From NCBI RefSeq assembly GCF_900465315.1, contig NZ_UBIX01000012.1: a DNA stretch of 64,000 nucleotides, one strand, 5' to 3'. The notes under the pieces were generated by a model, which saw nothing but the letters and a program-made list of their open reading frames with translations, did no database searches and was not told the DNA's origin. Positions within the stretch are counted from its first letter, which is position 1. Every line of letters starts with the position of its first letter. This document shows positions 1 through 8,522 of this stretch, in pieces. Made by a program: the position numbers and the translations under genes. The stretch is from Asaia bogorensis_B. Its GTDB lineage: Bacteria > Pseudomonadota > Alphaproteobacteria > Acetobacterales > Acetobacteraceae.

Positions 1-88
1 GATCCCATCCCGAACTCGGCCGTGAAACGCCCCAGCGCCTATGATACTGCATCTCAAGATGCGGAAAAGTCGGTCGCCGCCAGGTCCC
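1..88 (+). rRNA. rrf: 5S ribosomal RNA, 3' part (5' end outside window)
   Basis: The first ~88 bases carry the typical 5S core (CCCGAACTCGG, then GTGAAACGCCCCAGCGCC) and the 3' closing strand GTCGCCGCCAGGT. The 5' strand that pairs with it lies before base 1, so the gene is truncated by the window edge. The tRNA-fMet 30 bases downstream fits the usual end of an rRNA operon in acetic acid bacteria (23S-5S-fMet). The exact 3' end is uncertain by a few bases. Confidence 0.93.
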
Positions 89-118
89 CTGATCCACCCC
101 ACAAAAACACCCCACCCA

Positions 119-195
<77 letters not shown>

Positions 196-248
196 AAATA
201 CCCCCCCAATACATAATCCACGTACAGCGCAGCTCTCTCACAGAGAAT

Positions 249-264
249 ACGCGTATATACGCGT
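249..264. repeat. Perfect 16-bp palindrome ACGCGTATATACGCGT
   Basis: The sequence equals its own reverse complement over all 16 bases (MluI-type ACGCGT at each end around TATA). It lies in the 280-bp spacer between tRNA-fMet and the first glycosyltransferase. A dimeric regulator site or a cruciform-prone element is possible, but nothing in the sequence assigns a function. The rest of the spacer (196-476) shows no gene; a lone TATAAT at 435-440 lacks a convincing -35 partner. Confidence 0.6.
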
Positions 265-476
265 GCGCGTGGCTTAAAAATCTCGTCAGAAATTCTGTAA
301 TCAACGATTTTGTAATCTGCGCCGCGCTTTCCAACGGATTATCATGCCAGATATCAGCGCCTGTTGGGGCCTTTTGCAGGTAGGGTAGTCTCAGCTTGGC
401 GCCTTCGACTATATGGCAGCCGTGCTATCCGCTGTATAATGCCGCTCACGACCAGAACATACAGTCCGAGACCTCG

Positions 477-1667
477 ATGCATCCGACGAATTGCCTATCT
501 GCCTTCCCCGTCTGGCTTGATGGGCGTAATTGGCTCCCGGGGGGGACGGGTATTCATAGCTTCACACACGCTCTGAACGAAACTCTTACGAGCAGGAATA
601 TCCCGACTGCGATCTTACTGGATCGTGATTCGAGCAAACCACATTCAATAACGACCAATTTGCGCAAATTTTGTAACGCAATGATCGGAAGGTTACCCGC
701 AATTCGTGATACGTCCCATGGTGATATCATTATAGACGATCTATACAGAACAGCACATACGAGGTTCCGTCTTCGGGGACAGATCAGCGAATTCGATGTT
801 GCAAATGCTGCAACGCCGCCAAAGGTGGTTCACTGGACATCTCCTTTGCCAATACAGGCCAGAGGCGCACTCAATGTCGTGACGATTCACGATATAATTC
901 CGCTCACACACCCTAATCTGACAGGGATAGACTCTCGCCGGTTCGAAGATCTCTTGGGGCGACTTTTCGAGCGCGTTGATGGTATTACCACCGTGTCAGA
1001 GGCCGTCCGTTCTGAAATTGTTTCTCGTTTTGGTATAGCGCCGGGAAGAATAAGAAACCTCTACCAGCCAGTCTCGCATAGCGCGCTCCAGATCGAAGCT
1101 GCCAGAGCAGTTCAGCCGATTGTGCAAGATGGTGGTTATATATGCGTCGGAAGGGTCGAAGCGCGGAAGAACATTGATCGTCTTCTGGAGGCTCATGCGC
1201 TTAGCCATACACGCAGGCCGATAACCCTGATAGGACCTGATGGGGATGACCGACCTGCCTGCATTTCTCGAGGAGTTACAAGCACTGTCAGACGCGTCAA
1301 ATGGTGCGAGAAGACTCAATTGCTGCGGACCATTCTCGGAGCCCGCGCACTCTTGTTTCCATCCCTCGCCGAAGGCTTTGGTTTACCGATCATCGAAGCA
1401 ATGGGGCTGGGCATACCCGTGATGACGTCGGGCGTTGGCGCAACGGCTGAAATCGCGGGGGATGCGGCTATCCTCGTCGATCCAGAAAACGTGCAGGAAA
1501 TGGCAGCCGCCATAGCGGCGCTCGATCGTGATGATGCATCAGGCATTGAGGCGCGTCACCGACTTGTATCCGCCGGTTACCAGCGTGCGCAATTATTCAC
1601 CAAAGAGGCTTTTGCTGAAAAAGTTATAGGGTTTTACCGAGAACTAGCCTCCGCCTGTGGCATCTGA
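477..1667 (+). CDS. GT4-family glycosyltransferase (capsule locus)
   Basis: A 396-residue retaining GT-B glycosyltransferase, probably adding one sugar of the capsule repeat on the cytoplasmic face. The N-terminal half has a GGTGI nucleotide-sugar loop near residue 23 and an HDIIPL motif. The C-terminal half has the GT4 signature FPSLAEGFGLPIIEA with the E-x7-E pair. I start at ATG 477 (MHPTN) because the GT fold begins right after it; the frame is open back to ATG 396, and neither start has a strong Shine-Dalgarno. It is clearly paralogous to the enzyme at 8515-9846 (shared HWT-P-PI, HDI-PL and TVSEA blocks). Its 3' end overlaps the convergent sulfatase gene by 34 bases. Donor and linkage cannot be deduced. 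Confidence 0.85.
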   Translation: MHPTNCLSAFPVWLDGRNWLPGGTGIHSFTHALNETLTSRNIPTAILLDRDSSKPHSITTNLRKFCNAMIGRLPAIRDTSHGDIIIDDLYRTAHTRFRLRGQISEFDVANAATPPKVVHWTSPLPIQARGALNVVTIHDIIPLTHPNLTGIDSRRFEDLLGRLFERVDGITTVSEAVRSEIVSRFGIAPGRIRNLYQPVSHSALQIEAARAVQPIVQDGGYICVGRVEARKNIDRLLEAHALSHTRRPITLIGPDGDDRPACISRGVTSTVRRVKWCEKTQLLRTILGARALLFPSLAEGFGLPIIEAMGLGIPVMTSGVGATAEIAGDAAILVDPENVQEMAAAIAALDRDDASGIEARHRLVSAGYQRAQLFTKEAFAEKVIGFYRELASACGI

Positions 1668-3169
1668 CACGCTACAAGGCTGATGATCAATTGGTATAAT
1701 CCCGCAGGGGTGAGATCGCTTGGCATTACGCCGTGTGACGCCTGCTCACCAGAGTGCAAGTCAGGGAATCGCATTACGACGTAGGGCGTGTGTTTTGCAC
1801 CACCTGGCACAATGCTACCGGGGATCGATGGACGATGATCGCCGAAAAACACCAGCATTGAGTCCCGTCCGGTTGCTGCGAGGCGTTCGGAGAGAGACCG
1901 TAACAAAGCATCACTGTTTGCCGCATGATGTTCCCATGCGCCAGTCGCCGTTGTCTGATTTGCGCGTCCAGGAGCCCAGGGGCCGTGGTTCTCCATCGTC
2001 ACAGCATAGAGGAGAGTCGGCTCATCAGCCTGTTCTACAAGCTCCATCAGACGCTCTCCCAGAGCCATATCGCTAATGTAAGGTGTGTTCCCTGCGGGAG
2101 GAGGAAAGTGGTCCTCGCCAATGATTTCGTTGAAGCCCAAACTAGGCATGAGCTTAGCGCGATCGTAAAAGCGCATATCGTGGGGATGAATGAAAACGGA
2201 TCGCGTGAAAAAACGCGACAGTCTGTGTGGAAGTGCAAAAGACGATTCCGTATCGGCCGTCAAAAAAGGGTCGAATGAGCGGAAACCAAGTTCACTCTCA
2301 TTTCGCCCGCATAATACTCCGTATTCTGTGCGCATGGTGTATGCACCAAAACCACTAACATAAAGATCTCCCCACGCGACTGACTTTTCCCGGGTGTATT
2401 GAAGTCCTGGGAACGAAAAATGGCCAACGGGGATCTCAGCGAATGACTCGCACTGTACGACCAGAAGAATTTCCGGAGGTTTCGTCACGTTGCCCGGTAT
2501 GATGGGTGGTATAGGTGAGGGTGAGACGCTGCGTTTCCACCGCATCCAGTATATGGCGAGTGTGGGAACAAGACCGTATGCGTGCAAATCCGTTGTCAGG
2601 TGCGGATGGCCCATCCGGTTGGAACGTAGCAGGAACAGGGCATTAATGTAGCCAATAACGCCTGAAACAAACGCAATGACCGCACCAAGTGCGGCCATCC
2701 GGGCGTTCGGACTTGAGAAGCGGTAAACCCCGCCCGCAAGGATGCATATCGAAAGCATTATGCCGCATTTTAGGGCGTTGGGAATCACCCCCAGATAGAA
2801 TCTGGGGTAGAGAACAAAGGACCTTAGCGCGACGACATCCGAAAATACCAGGGGTTCCCCAAGCGTTCGATATTTAATGTTGGATCCTACCGTTAGCGCG
2901 GCTGCCAGAAAAACGACTAACGTCGCGGCCACAAAGGGTGATCCGGTAAACATGAGAAATATGCCGAAACCTGCAGTGGTGATTGCAGCCCGCAATGGAA
3001 GCGCAATCGGCGCCCGTAAAAGCCGGCATGGTGTCGCAGCTAGGTCAATCGCCTCAGTCGTTAAAAGTAAGAGTATTAGAATCTTGATTGCGACAGACAA
3101 GCCCATGACCAGTTCAATATATAGCCTGTTTGGCATAATGCCAGAGACCCATAAATAGGACAATCGCAT
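1634..3169 (-). CDS. LTA-synthase-like membrane sulfatase/phosphotransferase
   Basis: A 511-residue inner-membrane protein of the alkaline-phosphatase/sulfatase superfamily. Residues ~15-205 hold five or six hydrophobic segments. From ~230 a soluble domain carries a metal-site ESF (241-243), the nucleophile region YTMRTEYG (277-284; a Thr is the likely nucleophile), ENHGPW and FFGDHRPS. This architecture matches lipoteichoic acid synthase, OpgB and related phosphoglycerol or phosphoethanolamine transferases. Given the capsule genes around it, I infer decoration of an exported polymer with a phospho-group; hydrolysis of sulfate esters is less likely. It is transcribed against the locus, overlaps the preceding gene tail to tail, and is divergent from kpsC. 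The start at 3169 has no clear Shine-Dalgarno; ATGs at 3136 and 3106 are alternatives. Confidence 0.8.
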   Translation of the reverse strand: MRLSYLWVSGIMPNRLYIELVMGLSVAIKILILLLLTTEAIDLAATPCRLLRAPIALPLRAAITTAGFGIFLMFTGSPFVAATLVVFLAAALTVGSNIKYRTLGEPLVFSDVVALRSFVLYPRFYLGVIPNALKCGIMLSICILAGGVYRFSSPNARMAALGAVIAFVSGVIGYINALFLLRSNRMGHPHLTTDLHAYGLVPTLAIYWMRWKRSVSPSPIPPIIPGNVTKPPEILLVVQCESFAEIPVGHFSFPGLQYTREKSVAWGDLYVSGFGAYTMRTEYGVLCGRNESELGFRSFDPFLTADTESSFALPHRLSRFFTRSVFIHPHDMRFYDRAKLMPSLGFNEIIGEDHFPPPAGNTPYISDMALGERLMELVEQADEPTLLYAVTMENHGPWAPGRANQTTATGAWEHHAANSDALLRSLSERLAATGRDSMLVFFGDHRPSIPGSIVPGGAKHTPYVVMRFPDLHSGEQASHGVMPSDLTPAGLYQLIISLVACQMPQAEASSR

Positions 3170-3411
3170 CGGCGGCCGCCGACGTTTTTAGCGGTAGCGA
3201 GCTTCTATTAATGTCTACGTCTTGGGGTGTTGAGGCAAATCTTCACCGGACTGACCTTTTTCGGACAGATTCGGCGCAGAAGCTATATCTCCCTCATGGC
3301 GACCACAGATGGGGGAACAACAGGGTCGAGGCGCATCGGGACAGATTTTTGCGAGGTGCATCTAAAGCAACAGGTTTCGGTGAATGAGACAGGATTGTTA
3401 GAGAGGTCGCG

Positions 3412-5259
3412 ATGTCATTCGCTGAGATACATGGTTTATCCGACAGGATTTTTGTGCGAAGGGCTGCGGTACCTTCCCCCGTCTGTATGGAAAGAGATTT
3501 CGGAACTGTGAACTGCGCGCCTGTCCTGCTTCGTATGCCACCGTTCCGCGCTGCAGGGCGAGAAATCGGCACTTGCGACCAATCTTGGGATAATATTACC
3601 CCAGATGACGGCGCGGAGGGGTCAACTTCTGATCTGGCCGTGCTGGATCTCATATGGCGCGAGCGGGTCGGAGGCGAATATGTTGCTCGAGGCGTGCCTG
3701 TTTTCGAAACACAGAGATCAGTTGCCGTGTCGCTCCATTCTCCCGGATCCTCACTCGGAACCGTCGATTATGCCATCCAGCGTTGGGGTGCACACAGGCT
3801 CGTTGCCGTCCTCTCCTGCGAAGATCCTGTAGCACACAAGCGAATAAGTGCTGCAATCAGGGCTAGGGGCGTACAGATCATCGACGCTGGCCTCAATCCG
3901 CATCAGTTGATTGATCCCTGTCAGGTCGTGGTTGCGGACCAGATTGACGATCTGGTGCTGCTTGGGTTGTGCGCCGACCGCGAAGTTTGGACGTTGGGGG
4001 GGGCGGATCTCAAACGCGAGAGCCGAGAGAAGGCTGCGCGTTTGATCGTTAAGAGCACGCATTATACCAATCCTTTCTCGGGCGAAGCCATGCACGTGGA
4101 GGAGGTCGTAAGTCTGCTCGCTTTCTGGGGGCAGATCATTCGCGAGAATCGCGATGTGGCTGCCTGCTACGGGATGGCCTGGTGGAAACGCAGGCGAATG
4201 TCTGCATTCTTCGATCAGGCACCGGGTGCGCCTGTGGCCACGAGATCGGTTAGCCGTGTTCTCGCGCAGGCCCGTCGTAGCGGAAAGGCTGTAGCATCGT
4301 GGTCAACGCGCTCATCGAACAGGTTGCTTGCACGAGCAGCGAAAGCCGCTGCACCGGTTTGGCGTGTGGAGGATGGGTTCATACGCTCCGTGGGGTTAGG
4401 CAGCGATCTGTTGCCACCGGCTTCGATCGTTCTCGACCGCCGTGGCATATATTATGATCCGACGCGGGAGAGTGATCTAGAGTTTCTTCTGGCGACACAT
4501 GCGTTTGATGAGACGATCAGAGCCAGAGGACGATCGCTTATTGCCCGAGTGGTAAAAGAACAGGTGTCCAAGTACGGAGCCGATTCATCAGACTTCGCGA
4601 GCCTGATCAACCGGTCAGGGACAGTGTCTTCCAATCGAAGGCGTATACTCGTACCGGGACAGGTAGCGGATGATCAGTCCGTATTACGAGGAGGGGCAGG
4701 CGTTTCCGGAAATCTCGACCTTTTGCAGCGGGTCAGGAGAGATAACCCGGAAGCCTACATCATCTATCGCCCACATCCTGACGTTGAGGCCGGGCACCGG
4801 GCTGGGGCGATAGAGGATGAGGTGGTCCTTGGCGAGGCTGATGCAATCTCGCGCGGAGGTTCGATGGCTGTTCTGCTTAATCAGATCGACGAAGTGCATA
4901 CACTCACCTCGTTGACCGGGTTTGAGGCACTTTTGAGGAATATAAGCGTTTCTGTCTGGGGTCAGCCCTTTTATGCAGGATGGGGTTTGACGATTGACCA
5001 CGCGCCGCAATTGCCGAGGCGAGGGCGTAACCTTTTAATAGAGGAGCTGGTAGCCGGTACCCTCATTCTCTATCCCCGGTATATCGATCCTCTGACCGGG
5101 TTACCTTGCACACCTGAAGTGCTCCTTGATCGATTGGCTGACAAGTCGTTGTGGGTTCTCCCGCTCTGGTCGCGCATCAGACGCATACAGGGAAATTGCC
5201 GGCGCCAGACTGTCAGAATTTGGAACTTGCTATCTCGAGTACTATCCCATGAACGATAA
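3412..5259 (+). CDS. kpsC: KpsC-like capsule Kdo-linker glycosyltransferase, first module degenerate
   Basis: 615 residues. KpsC enzymes build the beta-Kdo linker joining group 2 capsules to phosphatidylglycerol and normally hold two related modules. Here the C-terminal module is intact: EDGFIRSVGLG (320-330), YYDP (347-350), PGQVADD (415-421), RPHPDV (453-458), then WGQPFYAGWGLT. The first ~270 residues show only the tail of a first module (YTNPFSGE near 218-225, then a WWKRRR linker at 257-262); its catalytic EDGF and PHPD blocks are missing. The ATG follows AGAGAGG by a few bases. The gene overlaps kpsS by 11 bases. A KpsC working with a single active module is my inference. Confidence 0.85.
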   Translation: MSFAEIHGLSDRIFVRRAAVPSPVCMERDFGTVNCAPVLLRMPPFRAAGREIGTCDQSWDNITPDDGAEGSTSDLAVLDLIWRERVGGEYVARGVPVFETQRSVAVSLHSPGSSLGTVDYAIQRWGAHRLVAVLSCEDPVAHKRISAAIRARGVQIIDAGLNPHQLIDPCQVVVADQIDDLVLLGLCADREVWTLGGADLKRESREKAARLIVKSTHYTNPFSGEAMHVEEVVSLLAFWGQIIRENRDVAACYGMAWWKRRRMSAFFDQAPGAPVATRSVSRVLAQARRSGKAVASWSTRSSNRLLARAAKAAAPVWRVEDGFIRSVGLGSDLLPPASIVLDRRGIYYDPTRESDLEFLLATHAFDETIRARGRSLIARVVKEQVSKYGADSSDFASLINRSGTVSSNRRRILVPGQVADDQSVLRGGAGVSGNLDLLQRVRRDNPEAYIIYRPHPDVEAGHRAGAIEDEVVLGEADAISRGGSMAVLLNQIDEVHTLTSLTGFEALLRNISVSVWGQPFYAGWGLTIDHAPQLPRRGRNLLIEELVAGTLILYPRYIDPLTGLPCTPEVLLDRLADKSLWVLPLWSRIRRIQGNCRRQTVRIWNLLSRVLSHER

Positions 5260-6616
5260 AACCACTCAGACAGATAATTCGTCATTTGGCGTGGGGCGCA
5301 AAAGGAATTTTCTGCTGCTCCAAGGGCTGATGGGGCCATTTTTTCAGCGGATCGGTGCTGCTCTTCGTGTCGAGGGATTCGGGGTATTCAAGGTAAATTT
5401 TAATGGTGGAGATCGCCTGTTCTGGCGTCTTCCCGGTGGCATTGATTACACTGGAAGCGAGGCGGACTGGCCTGCGGCCCTGCGCGGCATCATTGCGCGG
5501 TATGAAATCACGGATGTCGTACTCTTTGGCGATTGCCGCGTTTTGCACCGCGCGGCCATAGCGGTCTGTCGTGAGCAAACGACCACTGTGCACGTGTTTG
5601 AAGAAGGGTATATCCGTCCGGACTGGGTCACACTCGAAGTCGGGGGCGTAAATGGTTTCTCGGCGCTCCCCCGGGACCCCGCATGGTATCTGAGCCACAT
5701 CCCGTCGACGGACATTACCGATGCGTTGGGTAGTGTGCCCTCTTCTTTCCGAAGGCGGGCGCTGGAAGGGGTCGCGTACAATGCAGCAGATCTCCTGACG
5801 CGCTGGTACTATCGCCACTGGAAAACACACCGTCCCTGGCCTCCACTGGTTGAGGGTATCGGGTGGGTCAAGCGGCTCGCAGATCGTAAGGCTGCAGGGC
5901 GTCGTTCGCGTGCAGTACTTGCCGAGCTCAAGCGCACCGATGCCCGTTATGTTCTTGTCCCCCTCCAACTCGATGCAGATGCACAAGTCAGGTTGCACTC
6001 TCCTTTCTCGTCGATCTCGGAGGCTTTAGACCTGATCTTCGCCTCTTACGCCCGTTATGCTCCCAGTGAGTTGCGGTTGGTCGTCAAGGAACATCCCCTC
6101 GATAACGGTGTGGTTGACTGGCGCCTGAGGGTTCGTGAGCTCGCTTCTGATTATGGCGTGAGTGAGCGCGTTGATTACGTGGAGGAGGGTGATATCGCAC
6201 TGATGGTGCGTGACTCTGCTGGCCTGGTGACGATTAATTCCACAACAGGAACCTTGGCGCTGGCTTCGAGGGTTCCTGTCATCACGCTGGGCGACGCTGT
6301 GTATGATGTTCCTGGCATAACCTATCAGGGGACGCTCGATGCTTTCTGGGCAAATCCCGGGACGCCGGATGGCGCCTTGTTCGAAGCATTCAGGCACGTG
6401 CTTGTCGAGAGATGCCTGATCAAGGGAGGCTTTTTCTCCGAGGTCGGCCTCTCCATGCTGGTCCGTGGGAGCCTTACCCGCCTCAAAGCGCATTGTCCGG
6501 TCGAGCATGCGCATTGGCTTCGGCCACCAAGCGCCCCTAATGAGGGGGCTGAGGACGGACTGAAGCCGCTATCACCATCGCCTGTGAAGGGCGTCCCGGA
6601 GACTGGCATTTGCTGA
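5249..6616 (+). CDS. kpsS: KpsS-like capsule Kdo transferase
   Basis: 455 residues from ATG 5249 (MNDKTTQ), which overlaps the kpsC stop by 11 bases; the frame is open upstream, but only inside kpsC. KpsS-family features: LLLQGLMGPFF followed by VNFNGGD near the N-terminus, FEEGYIRPDW in the middle, KEHPLDNG, and VTINSTTGTLAL near the C-terminus. In group 2 capsule systems KpsS adds the first Kdo to a phosphatidylglycerol acceptor and KpsC extends it, so the pairing is functionally coherent. No kpsF or kpsU (arabinose-5-phosphate isomerase, CMP-Kdo synthetase) is in the window; the LPS pathway enzymes could supply CMP-Kdo. Confidence 0.88.
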   Translation: MNDKTTQTDNSSFGVGRKRNFLLLQGLMGPFFQRIGAALRVEGFGVFKVNFNGGDRLFWRLPGGIDYTGSEADWPAALRGIIARYEITDVVLFGDCRVLHRAAIAVCREQTTTVHVFEEGYIRPDWVTLEVGGVNGFSALPRDPAWYLSHIPSTDITDALGSVPSSFRRRALEGVAYNAADLLTRWYYRHWKTHRPWPPLVEGIGWVKRLADRKAAGRRSRAVLAELKRTDARYVLVPLQLDADAQVRLHSPFSSISEALDLIFASYARYAPSELRLVVKEHPLDNGVVDWRLRVRELASDYGVSERVDYVEEGDIALMVRDSAGLVTINSTTGTLALASRVPVITLGDAVYDVPGITYQGTLDAFWANPGTPDGALFEAFRHVLVERCLIKGGFFSEVGLSMLVRGSLTRLKAHCPVEHAHWLRPPSAPNEGAEDGLKPLSPSPVKGVPETGIC

Positions 6617-7875
6617 AGCTAACCGAAGCCCGCAGACCCATAATCCTAGATATCTCACGGCTCATCTCGCGAGCGCGCGCCCTGGCTGCGACCGGCATAG
6701 ATCGAGTGGAACTGGCTTATGCCGAATATCTAATCGCTCATGAGAGCGACCGTACCTGGTTTTGCGCCTATCATCCCATGGGTTTCATCGGCCTACTGCA
6801 TACAGACCAGGCAAAGCGGTTTGTCGAGGCGCTTTCCCGACGCTGGGGCGGCCAAACGCGTGAGGACACGCAAAACCGCGCTCGCCTCCTCCAGCTTTCC
6901 TTGCTGCGCTGGAAACGCGGATCGTTACCTTGGGGGGGGATCACCAGGGAGAAGGCTATCTATCTGCTTGTCTCTCATCATCATTTGACGCGCCCGGGCG
7001 TGATTGGAGCCGTGCTGAAACGTTGGCGCGCAGATCTGATCGTCATGTTGCATGATTTGATACCGATAGAGTTTCCCGAATATTCTCGACCGCGCGAGGC
7101 AGCACGCCACGTACTACGGGTGCAGACGATTGCCGATTTTGCACACGGGGTGATCGTTCCAGCTGACGCGGTGGGAAGGTCGCTTGGGAGTATGTTGCGT
7201 GGGGGCGCCAAGGCTGACTGTCAGATATGGACAATACCCCATGGCGTACCAGATGCTGTGAAAACCGTAACCTATCAGGAGACGACCCACACTGGGCGGG
7301 AAGGGGATACACCATACTTCGTTTGCTTGGGCACGATCGAGCCCCGCAAGAATCATCTGCTGCTACTCAATCTCTGGCGCGACATGGTGAAATCGGAGGG
7401 GGGCTGTGTCCCAAGACTACTTCTCATCGGCAAGCGAGGATGGGAGAACGAGAACGTTCTGGACATGCTTGAGCGTTGCGCAGCCTTGCGTGGCCATGTC
7501 GAGGAATTATCCGGACTTTCCGATGAAGCGGTCGTGAGCATTCTTCGTGGCGCCCGAGGCCTGCTCTTTCCCACCTTTGCGGAAGGGTTCGGCTTACCGC
7601 TTGCCGAGGCTCTGACACTTGGTGTTCCGTCAATTGTGGCCGATATCGAGGTGCTTCGCGAGGTGGGGGGGGGAATTCCCTGTTATCTGGATCCGAATGA
7701 TGGGATAGGGTGGCGGGCTGCAATTGCAGATTTCGCAGCCGAGGGGCCGGTCTACAGGGCCCAGAAAGCCCTGGTGGCCAATGCCGACTATTGGGGGTGG
7801 ACCGAGAGCGTTGCTGCGTCCATAACCAAGATCGATCAAGTCGCGGTTGGCGCCGTCAACCTCCACCAGGGATGA
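6610..7875 (+). CDS. GT4-family glycosyltransferase, TTG start
   Basis: 421 residues. It contains an N-terminal LDISRL/TGIDRVE loop, HDLIPIEFPEYSRP, IPHGV, GTIEPRKNH (start of the C-terminal Rossmann domain) and FPTFAEGFGLPLAEA, the GT4 E-x7-E signature. The only sensible start is TTG at 6610: it overlaps the kpsS stop by 7 bases, is preceded by GGAGA with about 8 bases of spacing, and no ATG occurs in frame for nearly 50 codons. It ends in an ATGA overlap with the next gene. It probably transfers one sugar of the capsule repeat unit. It is more distant from the two paralogues at 477 and 8515. Confidence 0.85.
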   Translation: MLKLTEARRPIILDISRLISRARALAATGIDRVELAYAEYLIAHESDRTWFCAYHPMGFIGLLHTDQAKRFVEALSRRWGGQTREDTQNRARLLQLSLLRWKRGSLPWGGITREKAIYLLVSHHHLTRPGVIGAVLKRWRADLIVMLHDLIPIEFPEYSRPREAARHVLRVQTIADFAHGVIVPADAVGRSLGSMLRGGAKADCQIWTIPHGVPDAVKTVTYQETTHTGREGDTPYFVCLGTIEPRKNHLLLLNLWRDMVKSEGGCVPRLLLIGKRGWENENVLDMLERCAALRGHVEELSGLSDEAVVSILRGARGLLFPTFAEGFGLPLAEALTLGVPSIVADIEVLREVGGGIPCYLDPNDGIGWRAAIADFAAEGPVYRAQKALVANADYWGWTESVAASITKIDQVAVGAVNLHQG

Positions 7876-8522
7876 GAGCCAAAGACATGAGTGGTGATCG
7901 CCTCCAGAGGCAAGCTGTGCATCAGCGATCAGGAAAGGATGAGCCCCCAATCCGGCTCTTCAAGTCTGAATGGCTGGAACGCCTGACACTCACTTCTCTG
8001 CGAGTGTTTCTCAGCGTGTGGCTATCGATCGTTGGCGTCCAGATTGCCTGCACGATCTGGGTATGCGAACGTGCGCCTGCTTCTTTGGGCTGGCTGCTGC
8101 TTGGCTTTATCGCTTGGTTCCCGTTCGAATATGTCATGCATCGCTTTGCATTTCACCTCAGCAGTAATAACCGGATGGTAAAGCGCATTGTGTGGCTGAT
8201 GCATACCAATCACCATGTCCAGCCCGCGCACCGCCTGCGGACGGTTATGCCGCTCACAGTGTCAATCCCGCTCGGCATTCTGTTCGAAACAGCTAGTGTA
8301 GAGTGGTTGGGTGTCAGCTTGGGAGTGGCCGCAGTGACTGGGTTTTTCATGGGTTACGTGGTCTACGATTTTACCCATTACGCGTGTCACAATCTCCCAA
8401 TGAAATCAAAATTCCAAGCCGGACTAAAACGGCATCACTTGCGGCATCATTTTGTCAATCATGATCGGAATTTTTCGATCACAGCGCCATTGATTGATCG
8501 GATATTTTCGACTCATGAGTAA
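7872..8522 (+). CDS. Fatty acid hydroxylase/sterol desaturase family membrane protein
   Basis: 216 residues from ATG 7872, which overlaps the upstream stop (ATGA); ATG 7887, five codons later, has a GAGAG spaced 8 bases and is an alternative. About four membrane segments (~45-90 and ~130-170). The histidine clusters of the FA-hydroxylase superfamily are all present: HRFAFH, HTNHH, HYACH and HHLRHH, which bind a di-iron centre used to hydroxylate C-H bonds. Known members act on fatty acyl chains of ceramides, sterols or carotenoids. Its tight coupling to capsule glycosyltransferases on both sides (8-base overlap downstream) suggests action on the capsule lipid anchor or another envelope lipid; this is inference. 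Confidence 0.82.
   Translation: MRAKDMSGDRLQRQAVHQRSGKDEPPIRLFKSEWLERLTLTSLRVFLSVWLSIVGVQIACTIWVCERAPASLGWLLLGFIAWFPFEYVMHRFAFHLSSNNRMVKRIVWLMHTNHHVQPAHRLRTVMPLTVSIPLGILFETASVEWLGVSLGVAAVTGFFMGYVVYDFTHYACHNLPMKSKFQAGLKRHHLRHHFVNHDRNFSITAPLIDRIFSTHE

Noticed and set aside
5282..5998. Minus-strand open frame of 238 codons inside kpsS
   Set aside because: It lies wholly within the kpsS gene, which has clear family motifs; the minus frame has no start site or known domain.
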